64,000 nucleotides of DNA from positions 264,262,339 through 264,326,338 of the forward strand of contig OV884057.1 in the NCBI GenBank assembly GCA_930367215.1, given 5' to 3'. The position numbers were made by a program, and so were the translations under genes. This document shows positions 33,433-44,044 of the stretch, piece by piece. Source of the stretch: Pollenia angustigena (taxonomy: Eukaryota; Arthropoda; Insecta; Diptera; Polleniidae). The notes below the pieces were generated by a model. That model did no database searches. It saw only the letters and a program-made list of their open reading frames with translations, and was not told where the DNA came from. Every line of letters starts with the position of its first letter. Position 1 is the first letter of the stretch.

Positions 33433-33866
33433 ACCAGTTAAAAATATGTTTCTGGAACGCAAACGGGCTCTCCCAACATAAACACGAAGTATCACATTTT
33501 CTTCAAATGCACCATATCGACGTGCTTCTCGTCTCTGAAACCCACTTTACTCTAAAAAACTGCTTTAGGATAAATGGGTGCCTCACTTACGACACAAAAT
33601 ATCCGAGCGGACGGGCTTGTGGTGGCAGAGCCATAATTGTGCACAAACAAGTCAGACACTTTCCAATGCCGGAGTACAAGGAAGATTGTATCCAGGCTAC
33701 ATCTATAAATCTTACAGATTTTAAAATCACGTTATCATCCGTATATTGTCCCCCTAGACATAAAATTGCACAGGATAAATTTCTAAGCTTCTTCTCCATA
33801 TTGGGACAAAAATTCATTGCAGCAGGCGACTACAACGATAAGCATACGTATTGGGGCTCCAAATAA
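33429..33866 (+). pseudogene. Jockey-like LINE ORF2, N-terminal endonuclease part
   Basis: The frame encodes the first 145 residues of the apurinic-type endonuclease that nicks the target. It begins with ICFWNANGLSQHKHEV (N-terminal Asn block). LLVSETHFT (catalytic Glu), CGGRAIIVHK, LSSVYCPPRH and AAGDYNDKHTYWGSK (Asp/Asn pair and H-x-WGS block) follow. It starts at the ATG that overlaps the ORF1 stop. The frame stops right after WGSK, and what follows no longer resembles ORF2, so the RT domain is missing. Loss of the 3' part, not the 5' part, is unusual for a LINE and implies a later deletion. Confidence 0.88.
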
Positions 33867-34064
33867 GTCCCGAAAAGGGTTAGTTTTTTAGAATAAAACA
33901 AGCCACCCTTTTCGGGAGCACAATTTTTAAGAAACAGACACCAAATTGCAATTTTTCAAATAAAATGTCACATTTTTTTGTAGAAAAGAAAACACCATTA
34001 ATAATAATTTAATTTATGTATATAATTTTAATAAACTGAAGTTGTTAATAATTTAGATCGAAAA
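33867..34064. other. Flank of the LINE fragment
   Basis: It contains an inverted pair around 33875-33925 (CCCGAAAAGGG and CCCTTTTCGGG), which may mark the edge of an insertion that cut ORF2. Confidence 0.45.
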
Positions 34065-34345
34065 ATATTTCTTTTTGTAATCGATTACAAATATGGCTGA
34101 AAAAAGGGTAAAAAAAGACTTGCAAACGATCAGAAATACGACAAAAAAAGACTCATAAATGATTCGCAAACGATTAGAAATATTAGTCATAAATGAGTCG
34201 AAACAGATCAGAAAAGCGGGTAATAAAAGACTCCTCAAGAAGAGTCGCAGGTAGAGTATCAAGAAAACAATCATTTATGATCAGAAAATGAGCTCATATA
34301 TGCCTATTTTAATCGCGCAGAGGAGTCATAAATGACTCGAATATG
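34065..34345. repeat. Degenerate repeats of GACTCATAAATGATTCG type
   Basis: Variants of AGACTCATAAATGATTCGCA and AACGATYAGAAAT recur five to seven times with changing spacing. Similar words (GACTCGAAAATGATTCG) also stand at 32970-32990, on the other side of the LINE fragment, so the two may be subterminal zones of one element that contains it. Confidence 0.5.
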
Positions 34346-35410
34346 ATAAATTTTTTCATAAAATGCTTGCAGGGAAAAAGTTTAAAAAATTTTGTTTTGT
34401 TTTCATATGTATGCAAAAGTATTCATGTATTTATCCAGCGGTAAGCTTTTGGAGGCCTTCTGTAAGACATTCCTAGATCTTTTTTTTAGATCCAGTACTC
34501 ATGCCCGCTTGCCTTCTCAGGAAGGTATTACGGAAGGCCTACCTATTCTCTTATACATATACATATAGGTTGTTTTTTTATTATGTGTATGTCTACATAC
34601 ATTTTGTTCGCCTATTGCGTTTGTAGCATCAAAACGGATTAACCGTTACAAAAAAAACCCCCTCTAAAGACAAAACACCAAACATTTTTAATAAAAAAGT
34701 GAAAAGATAAAAAGAAGTAAATTTTAATTAGTTTTCCTTTAATTTTGTGACGTGTGTTTTGTGTGAATTTTTTACGTGGTAACTTAAAATTTTTATTAAA
34801 TAATCAGGTCTGCTGATCAACGGAACGCAGAAGGTCTTGGCTGGCTAGTTGATCGCGTGTTAAAAGTGCATGAGTATGGAATGGGGTAGTAAGTTCTTGT
34901 GTCTGAGATATAAGGGCCTCTAGAAGGCCTGCTTAATACTTCTTTTTACCGATTTTCATACATATGTACATACATACGTATACAAAATATGAACTAACAA
35001 TATTTTATTAAATCGTATTCTAATTGTTTCTGCCAGTCGTGGACTAAAATTTTCCAGATCAAAATTTCTCTTCACATACTTATGTACATACATGCAAGTG
35101 TTTAGCGCTCTTCTATTCGGATAAGTCCTGCGGCGACTCTTCTTCTTATGCGGGTGTGGTCGCCATATTTTGAGCTAGAGGATTTGAGTGGAGTTCAAGC
35201 CTTTTTAAATATTTTACCGACTTTTTCGAGATCATTGTTTTTACCAATGGCACATTGAGATACTTGTGAATATTTTTTTCTTTGGCTCTTAGCATGTCAG
35301 GTGGCGACTGTGATTCATTGCCTTAAATTTTTTTTTTTTTTTAATATTAGAGGCCGAGGCAGTGACCCATTACTGAATATCTTAGCATTAGATTGGCTTT
35401 AATGCCAATA
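34346..35410. other. Non-coding stretch with a small hairpin
   Basis: GAGGCCTTCTGTAA at 34451 and TTACGGAAGGCCT at 34529 form a loose inverted pair. Nothing else recognised. Confidence 0.4.
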
Positions 35411-35957
35411 TTATATACTAGAGTTTGCTAAAAGCCGTAAAAATGTGAAACCGCGGTTTCGGTTTTAAAATGATTAAAACCGGTCGGTTTCGGTTCGGTT
35501 TTGAAAATATCAAAGCATGTAATACAATTTTTTTATTTCTTTCAATTTAGGTACTTTTATTCGCCCTTAAGTGTATACCTGGGACTGGCCAGGCATTTTT
35601 TTTTTTTTTTGCTTTTTCCAGTTTTTTCCCTATAATATATGTACTGCAGTAAATAAAATCAAAATGAAACGTTTCAAAAAGCATACACAACACATAAGAA
35701 TTCCCAACAAAATGTTCCTGCTATAGCCATACTCCATACATATAATGTAGTCCCAGCCTTGCCCAGGTGCTTGGTAGTGTGAGTTTTTTCTATAGCCACA
35801 AGAAACTCCATACAAAATTCAAGTGGCCCAGGTGGCAGTTTATGCCTCACAATTAAGGTGTGTACTTAAGAGTTATAAAGATAACATTTGTTCTTCTTAG
35901 TACTTATTTTGAATTTTAAGAATTTTGAAATACATTGTCATTGTTGAAGGATGTTAT

Positions 35958-37722
35958 TAGGCTTGCCAACCGTACTTTATAATAAAGTATTGTACGTTAT
36001 TTCGGGTAATTGTACTCTATACTTTATGAGAATAATAAAGTACGCGAAAATACTTTATATCGCAAGATTAGATTTATCTAGAAATCAAAATAGATTCAGG
36101 TTATATTAGTCAGAGTTTTATTAGTCATAAAATTATAATACTTATTATACAAGTTTTTTTTTAGAAAAACTAAAGAACAACTAGTTAATATTAGTCAGGG
36201 CCATTTGTTGATGTTTTCTTATATTGGCAGGACGATTTTTCGAAAAAAAAACTAATCTGACAGCAGTGTTCCCAGTTTTGGGGATTTATCCCCAAATTGG
36301 GGATTTTTTTTGTAATTGGGGATACAAATTTCGTGAAAATCCAAAGTGGATCTTTTGGGGAAAAGCACTTTTTTCGCTGGCGATTTTGGGGATAATATAT
36401 TTTTATAAATTCCATTTTTACAATGGCAAGACCGATTTGGTCAAGATGTGCGAACAAAATTTAGTCTTTTTCGCGGTTAAAACTTTTTCAAGAACTTGTT
36501 GAAATAGTTTTAAATATGTATGCTTTTTGTACCTAGTAGCGGTACTTATGTTGAACTAGTCTTTTTATGTAATGAATACAACTGAAATCAATATTTGCAA
36601 CAGAACGCAATATACGTTTTTAGAATTAATTTTGAGCCAGAAGATATTGAATCCCTAGTTTTGAAATGATAAATATTGACGCATAATTATTTTTCTTTTG
36701 CGTTTTTACGTTACCCTTGCTGCATACTATTCATGTGTACATAGATACGTAGAACTCAAAGAATAAATAACATTAGTTTTAATAATATTACATAAATGAA
36801 TTTATTTAAATAAATTGATGCATGCATATTTTTCCATTCCATTGACATAATATTATGCATTTTATTTTTAAGAAAATGTGGGGATTTTTGGGGATAAGAA
36901 AATAGCTATTTTGGGGATGAAAAATCACAAATTGGGGATAGGGCTTAAAATAAAACTGGGAACCCTGTCTGACAGCACTATTTCACTTGTTTGTTTTGTT
37001 TTAATACAATAACTGCTTGCTTTTAGATCGCGAGCACAAAAGTGACTCGTTTAACTAACATAAAAACAAAATTTCAAAATGTTCATTCCTTAAGGGGCTC
37101 CCATACAAAATGTTTAATACAGACTAGAAATATATTGAAGAAAACGTACCATAACAGCCAAGGAGTCGCCTTAACAATTTCTCGAGACATACTTGCCCCT
37201 TACCACCACTTCTTAGGGGGGCACCCATACAAATATTGCGTTTTATGAAATTTTTAAATTAATTAAAATTTTTCGACTTTTCTGAATAAAAACAAAAGTT
37301 GTTAACAGATTTTAATCATTTATAGCTGTAATTTTAAATAGATTTTAAACAAACAAAAATTTCGAAATGTTGCTTAAAAATTATTTTTGTTGATAGAAAA
37401 AAATGTTACGTTTACAGGGAAATTTTATTTCGGATTTTCGTTTTTTTGGCACTATGCACCCACGATTTGGCGTAAAAGCTACCAATTATTATTATTATTA
37501 ATTTCAATAAACTGAACCGTTTTTGAACCGGTTAAAGCGCCAGTTGTCAAATTCTAGCACACTGTAATTGTTTGATTTAACTTGCGAAAAGCAATAAAAA
37601 ACATTTTTAAATATAACAGTAAAAAGAAATGAATTGTACTTTATATTTATACTGTGTACTTTTTTTCTTAACCTTTAATAATCAATGTGCTTTAATTGCA
37701 ACAAAAAAAGTTGGGAACCCTA
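35958..37722. mobile_element. hAT-type element, middle of three
   Basis: The ends TAGGCTTGCCAAC and (inverse) TAGGGTTCCCAAC match with a few changes, followed by repeated GTACTTTAT motifs at both sides. The flanks GATGTTAT (35950-35957) and GCTGTTAT (37723-37730) differ by one base. No coding frame. Confidence 0.72.
36264..36967. mobile_element. hAT-type element, innermost, TSD TCTGACAG
   Basis: CAGTGTTCCCAGTTTT and the inverse right end CAGGGTTCCCAGTTTT match with one change. TCTGACAG stands exactly at 36256-36263 and 36968-36975. Subterminal words TTGGGGAT recur at both sides (36280-36360, 36875-36945). It is 704 bp. The open frames inside (36191-36502 on both strands) show no domain. Confidence 0.9.
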
Positions 37723-38019
37723 GCTGTTATGTATAAAGTTTTTGTATATGAAGTACGAGTATGATGTTTAATTTGCAATTTCTTCAAGCATAAATACATT
37801 GTTAAAGTAAAAGCTAAAACCGAGATTTTTTTGTCGGTTTTCGGTTTCGGTTTTTAGGCATTCGAAACCGCGGTTTCGGTTTCGCTTAAAACCGAACAGC
37901 AATCCCTATTCTATACATATGTGTTCCTATAAGGAGCATAAGGCCGTAACAAGTACGTTCCATTCGAATCTATGATTTTATTATCAATTTCCACTTTCGT
38001 TTACAAATTTCACGTGCTA

Positions 38020-38515
38020 TTTCCCAAAGTCTAGAGTTGCAGATGGTAATTGGCAAACCTACGAAGGCAGTTGTTTATGAAAACTAGTAGAGCATTGGCA
38101 TCAGAGCTGGCGGCATTCCATGTTTCACAGCCGTTCAGAAGAACATATTTTACGTCTGAGTTGAAGATTTCAGTTTGGTTCTTCGAGATATAATTGAAGA
38201 TTTCCAAACGTTGGTCAACGTGCCTGCATTGCCTTTTTAATGCGTTGAGAAATATCGGCACGGGAGCCGCCCTGTCTAAAAAGATCTAAGGTAGCAAAAG
38301 GTTTACACCTCTTCAAGTCGTACTGAATTTTGCTATTTATTTTTAAACCAGCATTTTAGGCGTGACATATGTATATCGTCGGCATAGTCAAGGTTATCAA
38401 GTCTACTTTGAAGGCCCAATATTTTGCCATTTCTTGTTGCTGTAGCTTGCTGCATAATAAAATCCAACACAAGAGTTGAAGAGAAGACGCAACCCCGACG
38501 AACTCAAATAGCGAA
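38020..38515 (-). pseudogene. RTE-clade LINE reverse transcriptase fragment
   Basis: Read on the - strand across frames: VRRGCVFSSTLVLDFIMQQA (RT motif B region), then NGKILGLQSRLDNLDYADDI (motif C, YADD active site). After a decayed part, FLNALKRQCRHVDQR, FNSDVKYVLLNGCETWN and VFINNCLRRF follow. The 'FNS-VK-VLL-G-ETW' and 'F-N-CLR' order is typical of RTE-type proteins. At least two frame changes and several stops mark a relic. Its 5' continuation is replaced at about 38516 by a MITE. It may derive from the same family as the 20813 fragment. Confidence 0.8.
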
Positions 38516-38840
38516 TTTACACCAAGTGACCTTAGCTTGTAACGTAAGCAACAGCTGATAACTAGCCATGTGTCAACTAGCCATTCTGGTGGTTCTGGGG
38601 AATCTTTCACAAATTTTATAATTTTCACTTAGAATTATGATATTTAAAAAGATTTTTAAATTATTACATTTCAAAACACACAATTTAAAATAAAACAAAA
38701 TGAAATGTTTGTTTGAAATGTTTACTACAGTGTTGTATTATTTTTGACAAAACGTATAAATATTTTACAGTGCTCTATACGTTTTCAAAATTGATCTCGG
38801 AATTTTGCAGTGGGTAGATATGGCCACCACTATTTATCGT
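38516..38840 (-). mobile_element. MITE with GAATTYACAC ends, copy 1
   Basis: The segment from GCGAATTTACACCAAGTGAC through GTAAGCAACAGCTGATAACTA, AAGATTC-like and TTTCAAAACACACAA blocks is the inverse of 53822-54143. The right end is approximate. It sits against the RTE relic and probably interrupted it. Confidence 0.65.
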
Positions 38841-40618
38841 TTTCTTTCACTAAAAAACAAACTAAATATTTTTAATTGGAATAACTTTTTTCTTCATGGT
38901 ATCAAAAATGAAATTGAAACGCACTTAACACTGTTTATTAATTTTTTTTATTTTTCTTAAAATTGGCTTCATTTAAAAATCTGTCAACCGCACTTAAAAT
39001 ATTCAGACATGTAACCTGTAATTAACCCTTAAATGACAACACACTTAAAAAATCTTTAAGTCAAAGAAACTCTTTAGACAAAATTTGTGTGTTAAAATCG
39101 CATTTAAACGCGTTCAGGATTTGTGTATGAATTGGTTAAGCAAACATAATTTGTACGCACCCTGCAAAAGGTGTCTAAAATTTTAATATGAATAAAAAGT
39201 TTACAAATATTCTCTATGATTAAATTAAGTTTACAATGTGCAAATAATTTGATTGGATCAACTTTTTCGATAAAAGTAAATAAAACATAATTATTTTCCC
39301 TATACTCTCGTCTATAATTTTCATATTTCATAATTTCAGACAGGGTTGTTGCAAACACCCTGATTAACTCAATTATTAATCGTTGCCATTTGTAGTTACG
39401 ATAAATGAATTACTTAAACACATGTCGTTATCTTTCTCGCCTTAAACTCTGTGATATGTGTCATTTTTGTTAATCTTGGCTTTAAAATCTCGTTAGCCAT
39501 TTTATTTTTCTAATTTTGATTTTTCCAATAAAATTTGTTTAATATTTCGAGAACAAATAAAAAATGCGTGTGTGACGGACACACGATTGCCAATTGAAAA
39601 AAAAAAAAAACAAAAAAAAATCTCAATGGTACCCGTTCGACAGACGTAAACAGTGTGTTGCATAAAAAGACACAATCAATATTCTAATGCGGGCATGCTA
39701 TTTGATTTTAAAGCAAATTTTCAGATTTGCATATTAACAAAAAAAAAAAAAAATTATCTTTAAGTGTGTATGCGGTTGTGTACGTTTTTTTTTAATTTTG
39801 GTAAAAAATTTTAAACAAAAAAAAATTAAAAAAAAAAGAAAAAACGCAAAAAATATTAAAATAAATGGCATGTATTTCCAAACAGAAAACAGCAATAAAA
39901 ACCAACAATAACAACAATAATACGAGCCAACAACTTTTGCGACAAACTGCAATAACAACAACGACAACAATTATTATCAACTTAATTTGGTTTAACTACC
40001 AGATTTGGCAGTTTTAACAGGTTTAAATGCGTTTTATGGTAATTTTTATATATTTCACACACAAAAACAACAACGCAACAACTTAAAGAAAAATATCAAA
40101 TAAAATTTATTAAAAAATGGTGGCAGAAAATTGTATAAATATATTTATTTTATGTAATATTAATTGTAAACTATCTAGGAAAAGAAAAATATTATGAGAT
40201 TTAATGAAAGTATTTTTAAGTTGCAGATTAAAAAGATTTGTTGAGAAAACCGATTGAAATTCTGTTACTTAGAAATCTGTATCTCGATTAAAGTAGATGT
40301 GGTTGAAATAAATTTTTAATTGATTTAAGTTGACTAAACTTCTAACTAATTTCTTTATTTTAATTAGTTTTATCAGACTTATTTGGACTAATTTTTTTGT
40401 GAACAACCGATTAATCGGTGTTCGGAATTAATTTAGCAGATTTTTGCCGAAGGTGGAATTTTTTTATACCATTAGATGTTACAAAACCATGCAAAAATAA
40501 TCAACTAAAAGTTTTTTTCAAAGTTCGGTTGTGGTAAATTATATTGTTTCTAAAAAAGCTAAACAATCAGGCAATATCGGAAGGAGATTACAAAAGGAAA
40601 ACAAATTAATGCTTCTGT
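38841..40618. other. Non-coding stretch with simple sequence
   Basis: It has A-runs (39598-39625, 39739-39755) and CAA/CAACAA tracts (39890-39970). Open frames on the - strand at 39734-39980 are only the inverse of these tracts. Confidence 0.55.
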
Positions 40619-40786
40619 ACACACAGAAAACAACCAAGTTAAAAACGTCGAAAACAATGTTGATTTAAAATTTTTCGGTGGTGATTTTGCTTCATACGTT
40701 TTTCATGTTAATTCAACCTGATGTTACAATAACTTGTTAACAACATTTTTTTCTTTTAAAATAACTATAATTCATGTAGATTTAAC

Positions 40787-41812
40787 GGCTCCGTGCAATA
40801 ACTCCCAGGTGCAATAAGTCCCAGTGCAATAACTCCCAATGAATTAAATCCCAAAATAAATGAAATAAGTCCCAAACTGGAAAAAAGAAATAAATCCCAA
40901 AAAAATGAAAATTTTTCCAAGTCTTAAATGAAACAAACCCCAACTTTTGGGAGTTATTTCATAATGAAATACCTCCTAAAGACATTAATGAAATAACTTC
41001 CAAAAACAGTCCATCGAAAAGAAATGAAATTAAATTAAAAAAAATTAAATTTATTATATATGTATTCGTTTTACTTGAATATTTACATATTAGGTTACCA
41101 AAAAACTAACATTGAGTCCGCGACATTTTGACAACAAATGGGGCATTTTATTATATCCTGACCTCCTGCAATGGCAACTGCCTGCAGTTTAAGCACGCCA
41201 GGTACAAGGATTACCTTTTCTATGGTATAACTAACATCGGCTTCGCTAACTAAAGCAAACACCGGCTTCGCTAACTAAAGCTTCTCTGCATAGCCGGCCT
41301 TCGGCCGGGCGCAAAGAATTTTCTCCTCTATGGTATAACAAACACCTGCTTCGCTAACTAAAGCTTCACTGCATAGCCGGTAACCATAAGACACTGCAAT
41401 TGCAATTAGCAAAATTTTCTTCTTTGATAAACTTAAGTCATTGTATTCAAATAGTTTGAAATATCCCGTTATAAATACCGTTTAAAATTTTAAACAATTT
41501 TAAGAAATTGCAAATAATTGAAAATGAAAAAACTCCCACAAAAAATGAAATAACTCCCACAGCAAATGAAATAACACCGAAAACCAAAATAAAATGAAAT
41601 AACTTCCACGTTAATTTTATCGGGGACTTATTTCATTTGGATTTTATTTCATTATGAAATAGCTCCCAGGCAAAAAATGAAAAAACTTCCAAAAAAAATG
41701 AAATCAAACCGAGAGGGTTGGGAGCTATTTCATAATGAAATTACTCCCACATTTGTATGAAAAATTTTTGGGTCTAATTTCATTTTTTTCTTGGGACTTA
41801 TTGCACGGAGCC
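40787..41812. mobile_element. hAT-like element packed with GAAATAACTCCCA motifs, TSD GATTTAAC
   Basis: GGCTCCGTGCAATAA and TTATTGCACGGAGCC are exact inverted ends. GATTTAAC stands at 40779-40786 and 41813-41820. Both halves carry many short variants of AAATGAAATAACTCCCA, in both orientations, and the middle carries the module at 41204. A - strand frame near 41100-41250 reads EKVILVPGVLKLQAVAIAGG and then KCPICCQNVADSM before a stop. That short Cys-containing piece is not assigned. Confidence 0.87.
41204..41400. repeat. About 95-bp tandem module, shared with 55268-55715
   Basis: Units contain CTTCGCTAACTAAAGCTTC, GCATAGCCGGCCTTCGGCCG and TCCTCTATGGTATAACAAAC. The same units fill the 55-kb MULE-like element in two opposed blocks. 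Here there are two full units and one partial. Confidence 0.85.
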
Positions 41813-42126
41813 GATTTAACATTGCAGTAAAGTAAGAGCAAAATGTCATTTATATTGAAATAATATTCCGTATCACATTGAATGAAAGTTATTTCAAGTT
41901 GAAACAACGTGAATTTCATGTAGAAACAAATTGGTATGAGTGTGAAATAACAGTGTGAAGAAGCTTCAGAGACGACATATGCATTTATTTAAGAATAAAC
42001 AAAACACTTGCCCCTATAACACATTTTCCTATGTTAACAGAATTCGTCATCATCCTTCTTTGAAAACTTGATGTACTATTTAACTAAATAATTTTAATTA
42101 AAAGAATACGGGAAGTGCCTTCTTTT

Positions 42127-42709
42127 TATACCCACACCACAGGCTGGCTGGCTGGCAGGCAGGCTGGCTGGCTGTCCATGAACCTTGTGTGCAATTTTGG
42201 AGAAAATTTGATAAAATTTGGGACGTGGATTCTTATTGGCACAAAGACCAAGTCTATTGAAAATGGGCCAAATCGTGGGACCACGAGGGAAGATAGGGGG
42301 AAATTTCTTCCTCTCAGAAACTATCAAACCGATTTTAATGAAATTTAAAACATAGGTAGAACCATATCTTTATGGACACAAAAGGGATGTATTTTTTAAA
42401 AAATAGGATCACGAAGGGAGATATGGGCAATTTCTGCCTCTCAACCCGTTTTTAATGAAATTTAAAACATAGATAGATATCTATATATCTATGTAAACAC
42501 ATAAGCTATACAGTTTTTCAAAAATAGGACCACAAGGGAGGTATGGGGCAATTACTGCCTCTCACAAACTTTCAAGCCGATTTTAATGAATTTTATAAAG
42601 ATAGATAAATCCATATTTATATGGACATATAAGCATGATGTGTTTTTTAATACTGTGGTGTAGGGTATCATACGGTCGGGCTTAGCCGACTATAATTTCA
42701 TACTTGTTA
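42127..42709 (-). repeat. Dispersed TATAGTCGG-type short mobile element
   Basis: It starts TATACCCACACCACAGGC with a GGCTGGCT microsatellite (42141-42175). It contains two to three diverged units of about 120 bp (TTTAATGAAATTTAAAACAT, ATATGGGCAA) and ends GTGGTGTAGGGTATCATACG then GACTATA and ACTTGTT. The end is the inverse of the 24059 and 60617 starts. Confidence 0.8.
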
Positions 42710-42986
42710 TAACATATTTTAAGCATGAAAATAAAAAATTGTACATACTTAAGTATGTATGCATGTTAATTTAACAAGATAAACTTTTGATTTTAAAATA
42801 ACACAGGTTTTTATGGATTCAATATTGAACAATGTTATTTTAATAGTGGATTATATTAAATAAACGTGATTTAAGGTAATTTTAATATTTATCATTTACA
42901 ATTAATATGAAATAATGATAAATTTAAATAATTCTCAATCAACATTTCGCCATGTTAATTTTACATTGGTATATTTTTCTGTGTGT

Positions 42987-43405
42987 ATGCTAAAATTAGT
43001 ACTTAATTCCTCACATTGAAGTGGAAGAAAATAATGAAATGATACACAAAAAAGGACTGCGTATGAATTTATACAAATAAGCCCAAACACATTAATATAT
43101 GTGAGTTTTTAAACACGCGTCCATTTAACAACTTAAAGGCATAAGCAATGAATTATCTATCAACAACACCAACTAGTGTTGCCAGCGAGCAACTATTTAG
43201 TGCAGCTGGTCAGTTGGAGTCGCAGTCGTGCTTAAAAAATTTCAGCAGATGGAGTCGGAGTTATCACTATTTTTTGACGACTCCACGGCCCTGGTTACAT
43301 CTGTATCTTTATAAACTAATTGAATAAAATATATTTTGCTTTTAATTCGGCTCAGTTTAAGAAATAATACTGATTTTTTTTTACATATAGAGAAGGTATA
43401 AAGGC
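42987..43405. other. Non-coding stretch, no feature recognised
   Basis: AT-rich sequence. A GTTGGAGTCG/GATGGAGTCGGAG pair at 43215-43260 is too short to interpret. Confidence 0.45.
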
Positions 43406-44044
43406 CCAATGTGCACAAAAACGGATACGGATCCGTTACGGACCCGTTCCGGATCCGTAAAAAAGTTAGAAACGGAATCAGTGCAATCACGAATTTACGG
43501 ATCCGTTTCTGACTCGTTACGGATCCTTAAAAAAGTTAGAAACGGAATCAGTGTAATCGCGATTTGACTGATCCGTTTCTGACCCGTTTCGGATCCGTAA
43601 AAAAGTTAAAAACAAACTTTTTTTAATATTCTATGAATTGTTTTTTATGTTTTTAATGTATTTTACTTTTATATGTTAATTTTAAATGAACTCACTGAAT
43701 TGTTTTTACTTTACTAAAAAAAAATGACTGTGAATTTAATAATAATAAAAAAAAATTAAAACAAAAAATTCATCACAATATTAAATCTTTTTTATTAAAA
43801 ACACGCAGTGGATTCCGTTTTATTAAAATACACGGGTCCGCAACGGATCCTAATATGATGTCCGTAACGAGTCCGTAACGGATCCAAAAAACGGACATAA
43901 AATCCGTTTTTGAATCCGTTTTTTCGAGAGGAATTTCTCCTGCTTGCGGATCCGTAACGGATCAGTAACGGATTCCGTTACGGATAGAAAATACGAAGAT
44001 GCGGATCCGTTACGGATCCGAAACGGATCCGTTTGGCACACTGG
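43406..44044. mobile_element. Foldback-type element packed with the palindrome ACGGATCCGT
   Basis: The ends CCAATGTGC and (inverse) CCAGTGTGCC are similar, and both halves are dense in AACGGATCCGTT-type words, about ten exact or near-exact, with an AT-rich centre (43610-43800). No target duplication was found. Subterminal repeats of this kind are usually transposase-binding sites. Confidence 0.6.

Larger units (their letters stand above)
35419..37908. mobile_element. hAT-type element, outer of three, near-perfect 8-bp TSD
   Basis: The ends TAGAGTTTGCT and (inverse) TAGGGATTGCT lead into strings of AACCGCGGTTTCGGTTT, a CCGCGG palindrome with (GGTTTC)n-like repeats at both ends (35449-35510, 37845-37895). 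The flanks TTATATAC (35411-35418) and TTCTATAC (37909-37916) differ by one base. It contains the two elements listed next. Confidence 0.78.
40619..42986. mobile_element. Probable composite element with ACACACAGAAAA ends
   Basis: ACACACAGAAAA at 40619 and TTTTCTGTGTGT at 42975 are exact inverses. Words such as CATGTTAATT recur near both ends. Two other elements lie inside (40787-41812 and 42127-42709). The pairing of these short ends is plausible but rests on 12 bases. Confidence 0.5.

Noticed and set aside
39734..39980. Hydrophobic open frames on the - strand
   Set aside because: They are the inverse of A-run and CAA tracts and overlap each other in two frames.
42141..42175. GGCTGGCT/GGCAGGCT run as a CRISPR-like or regulatory array
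   Set aside because: It is a plain microsatellite inside the dispersed short element; no spacers of even length.
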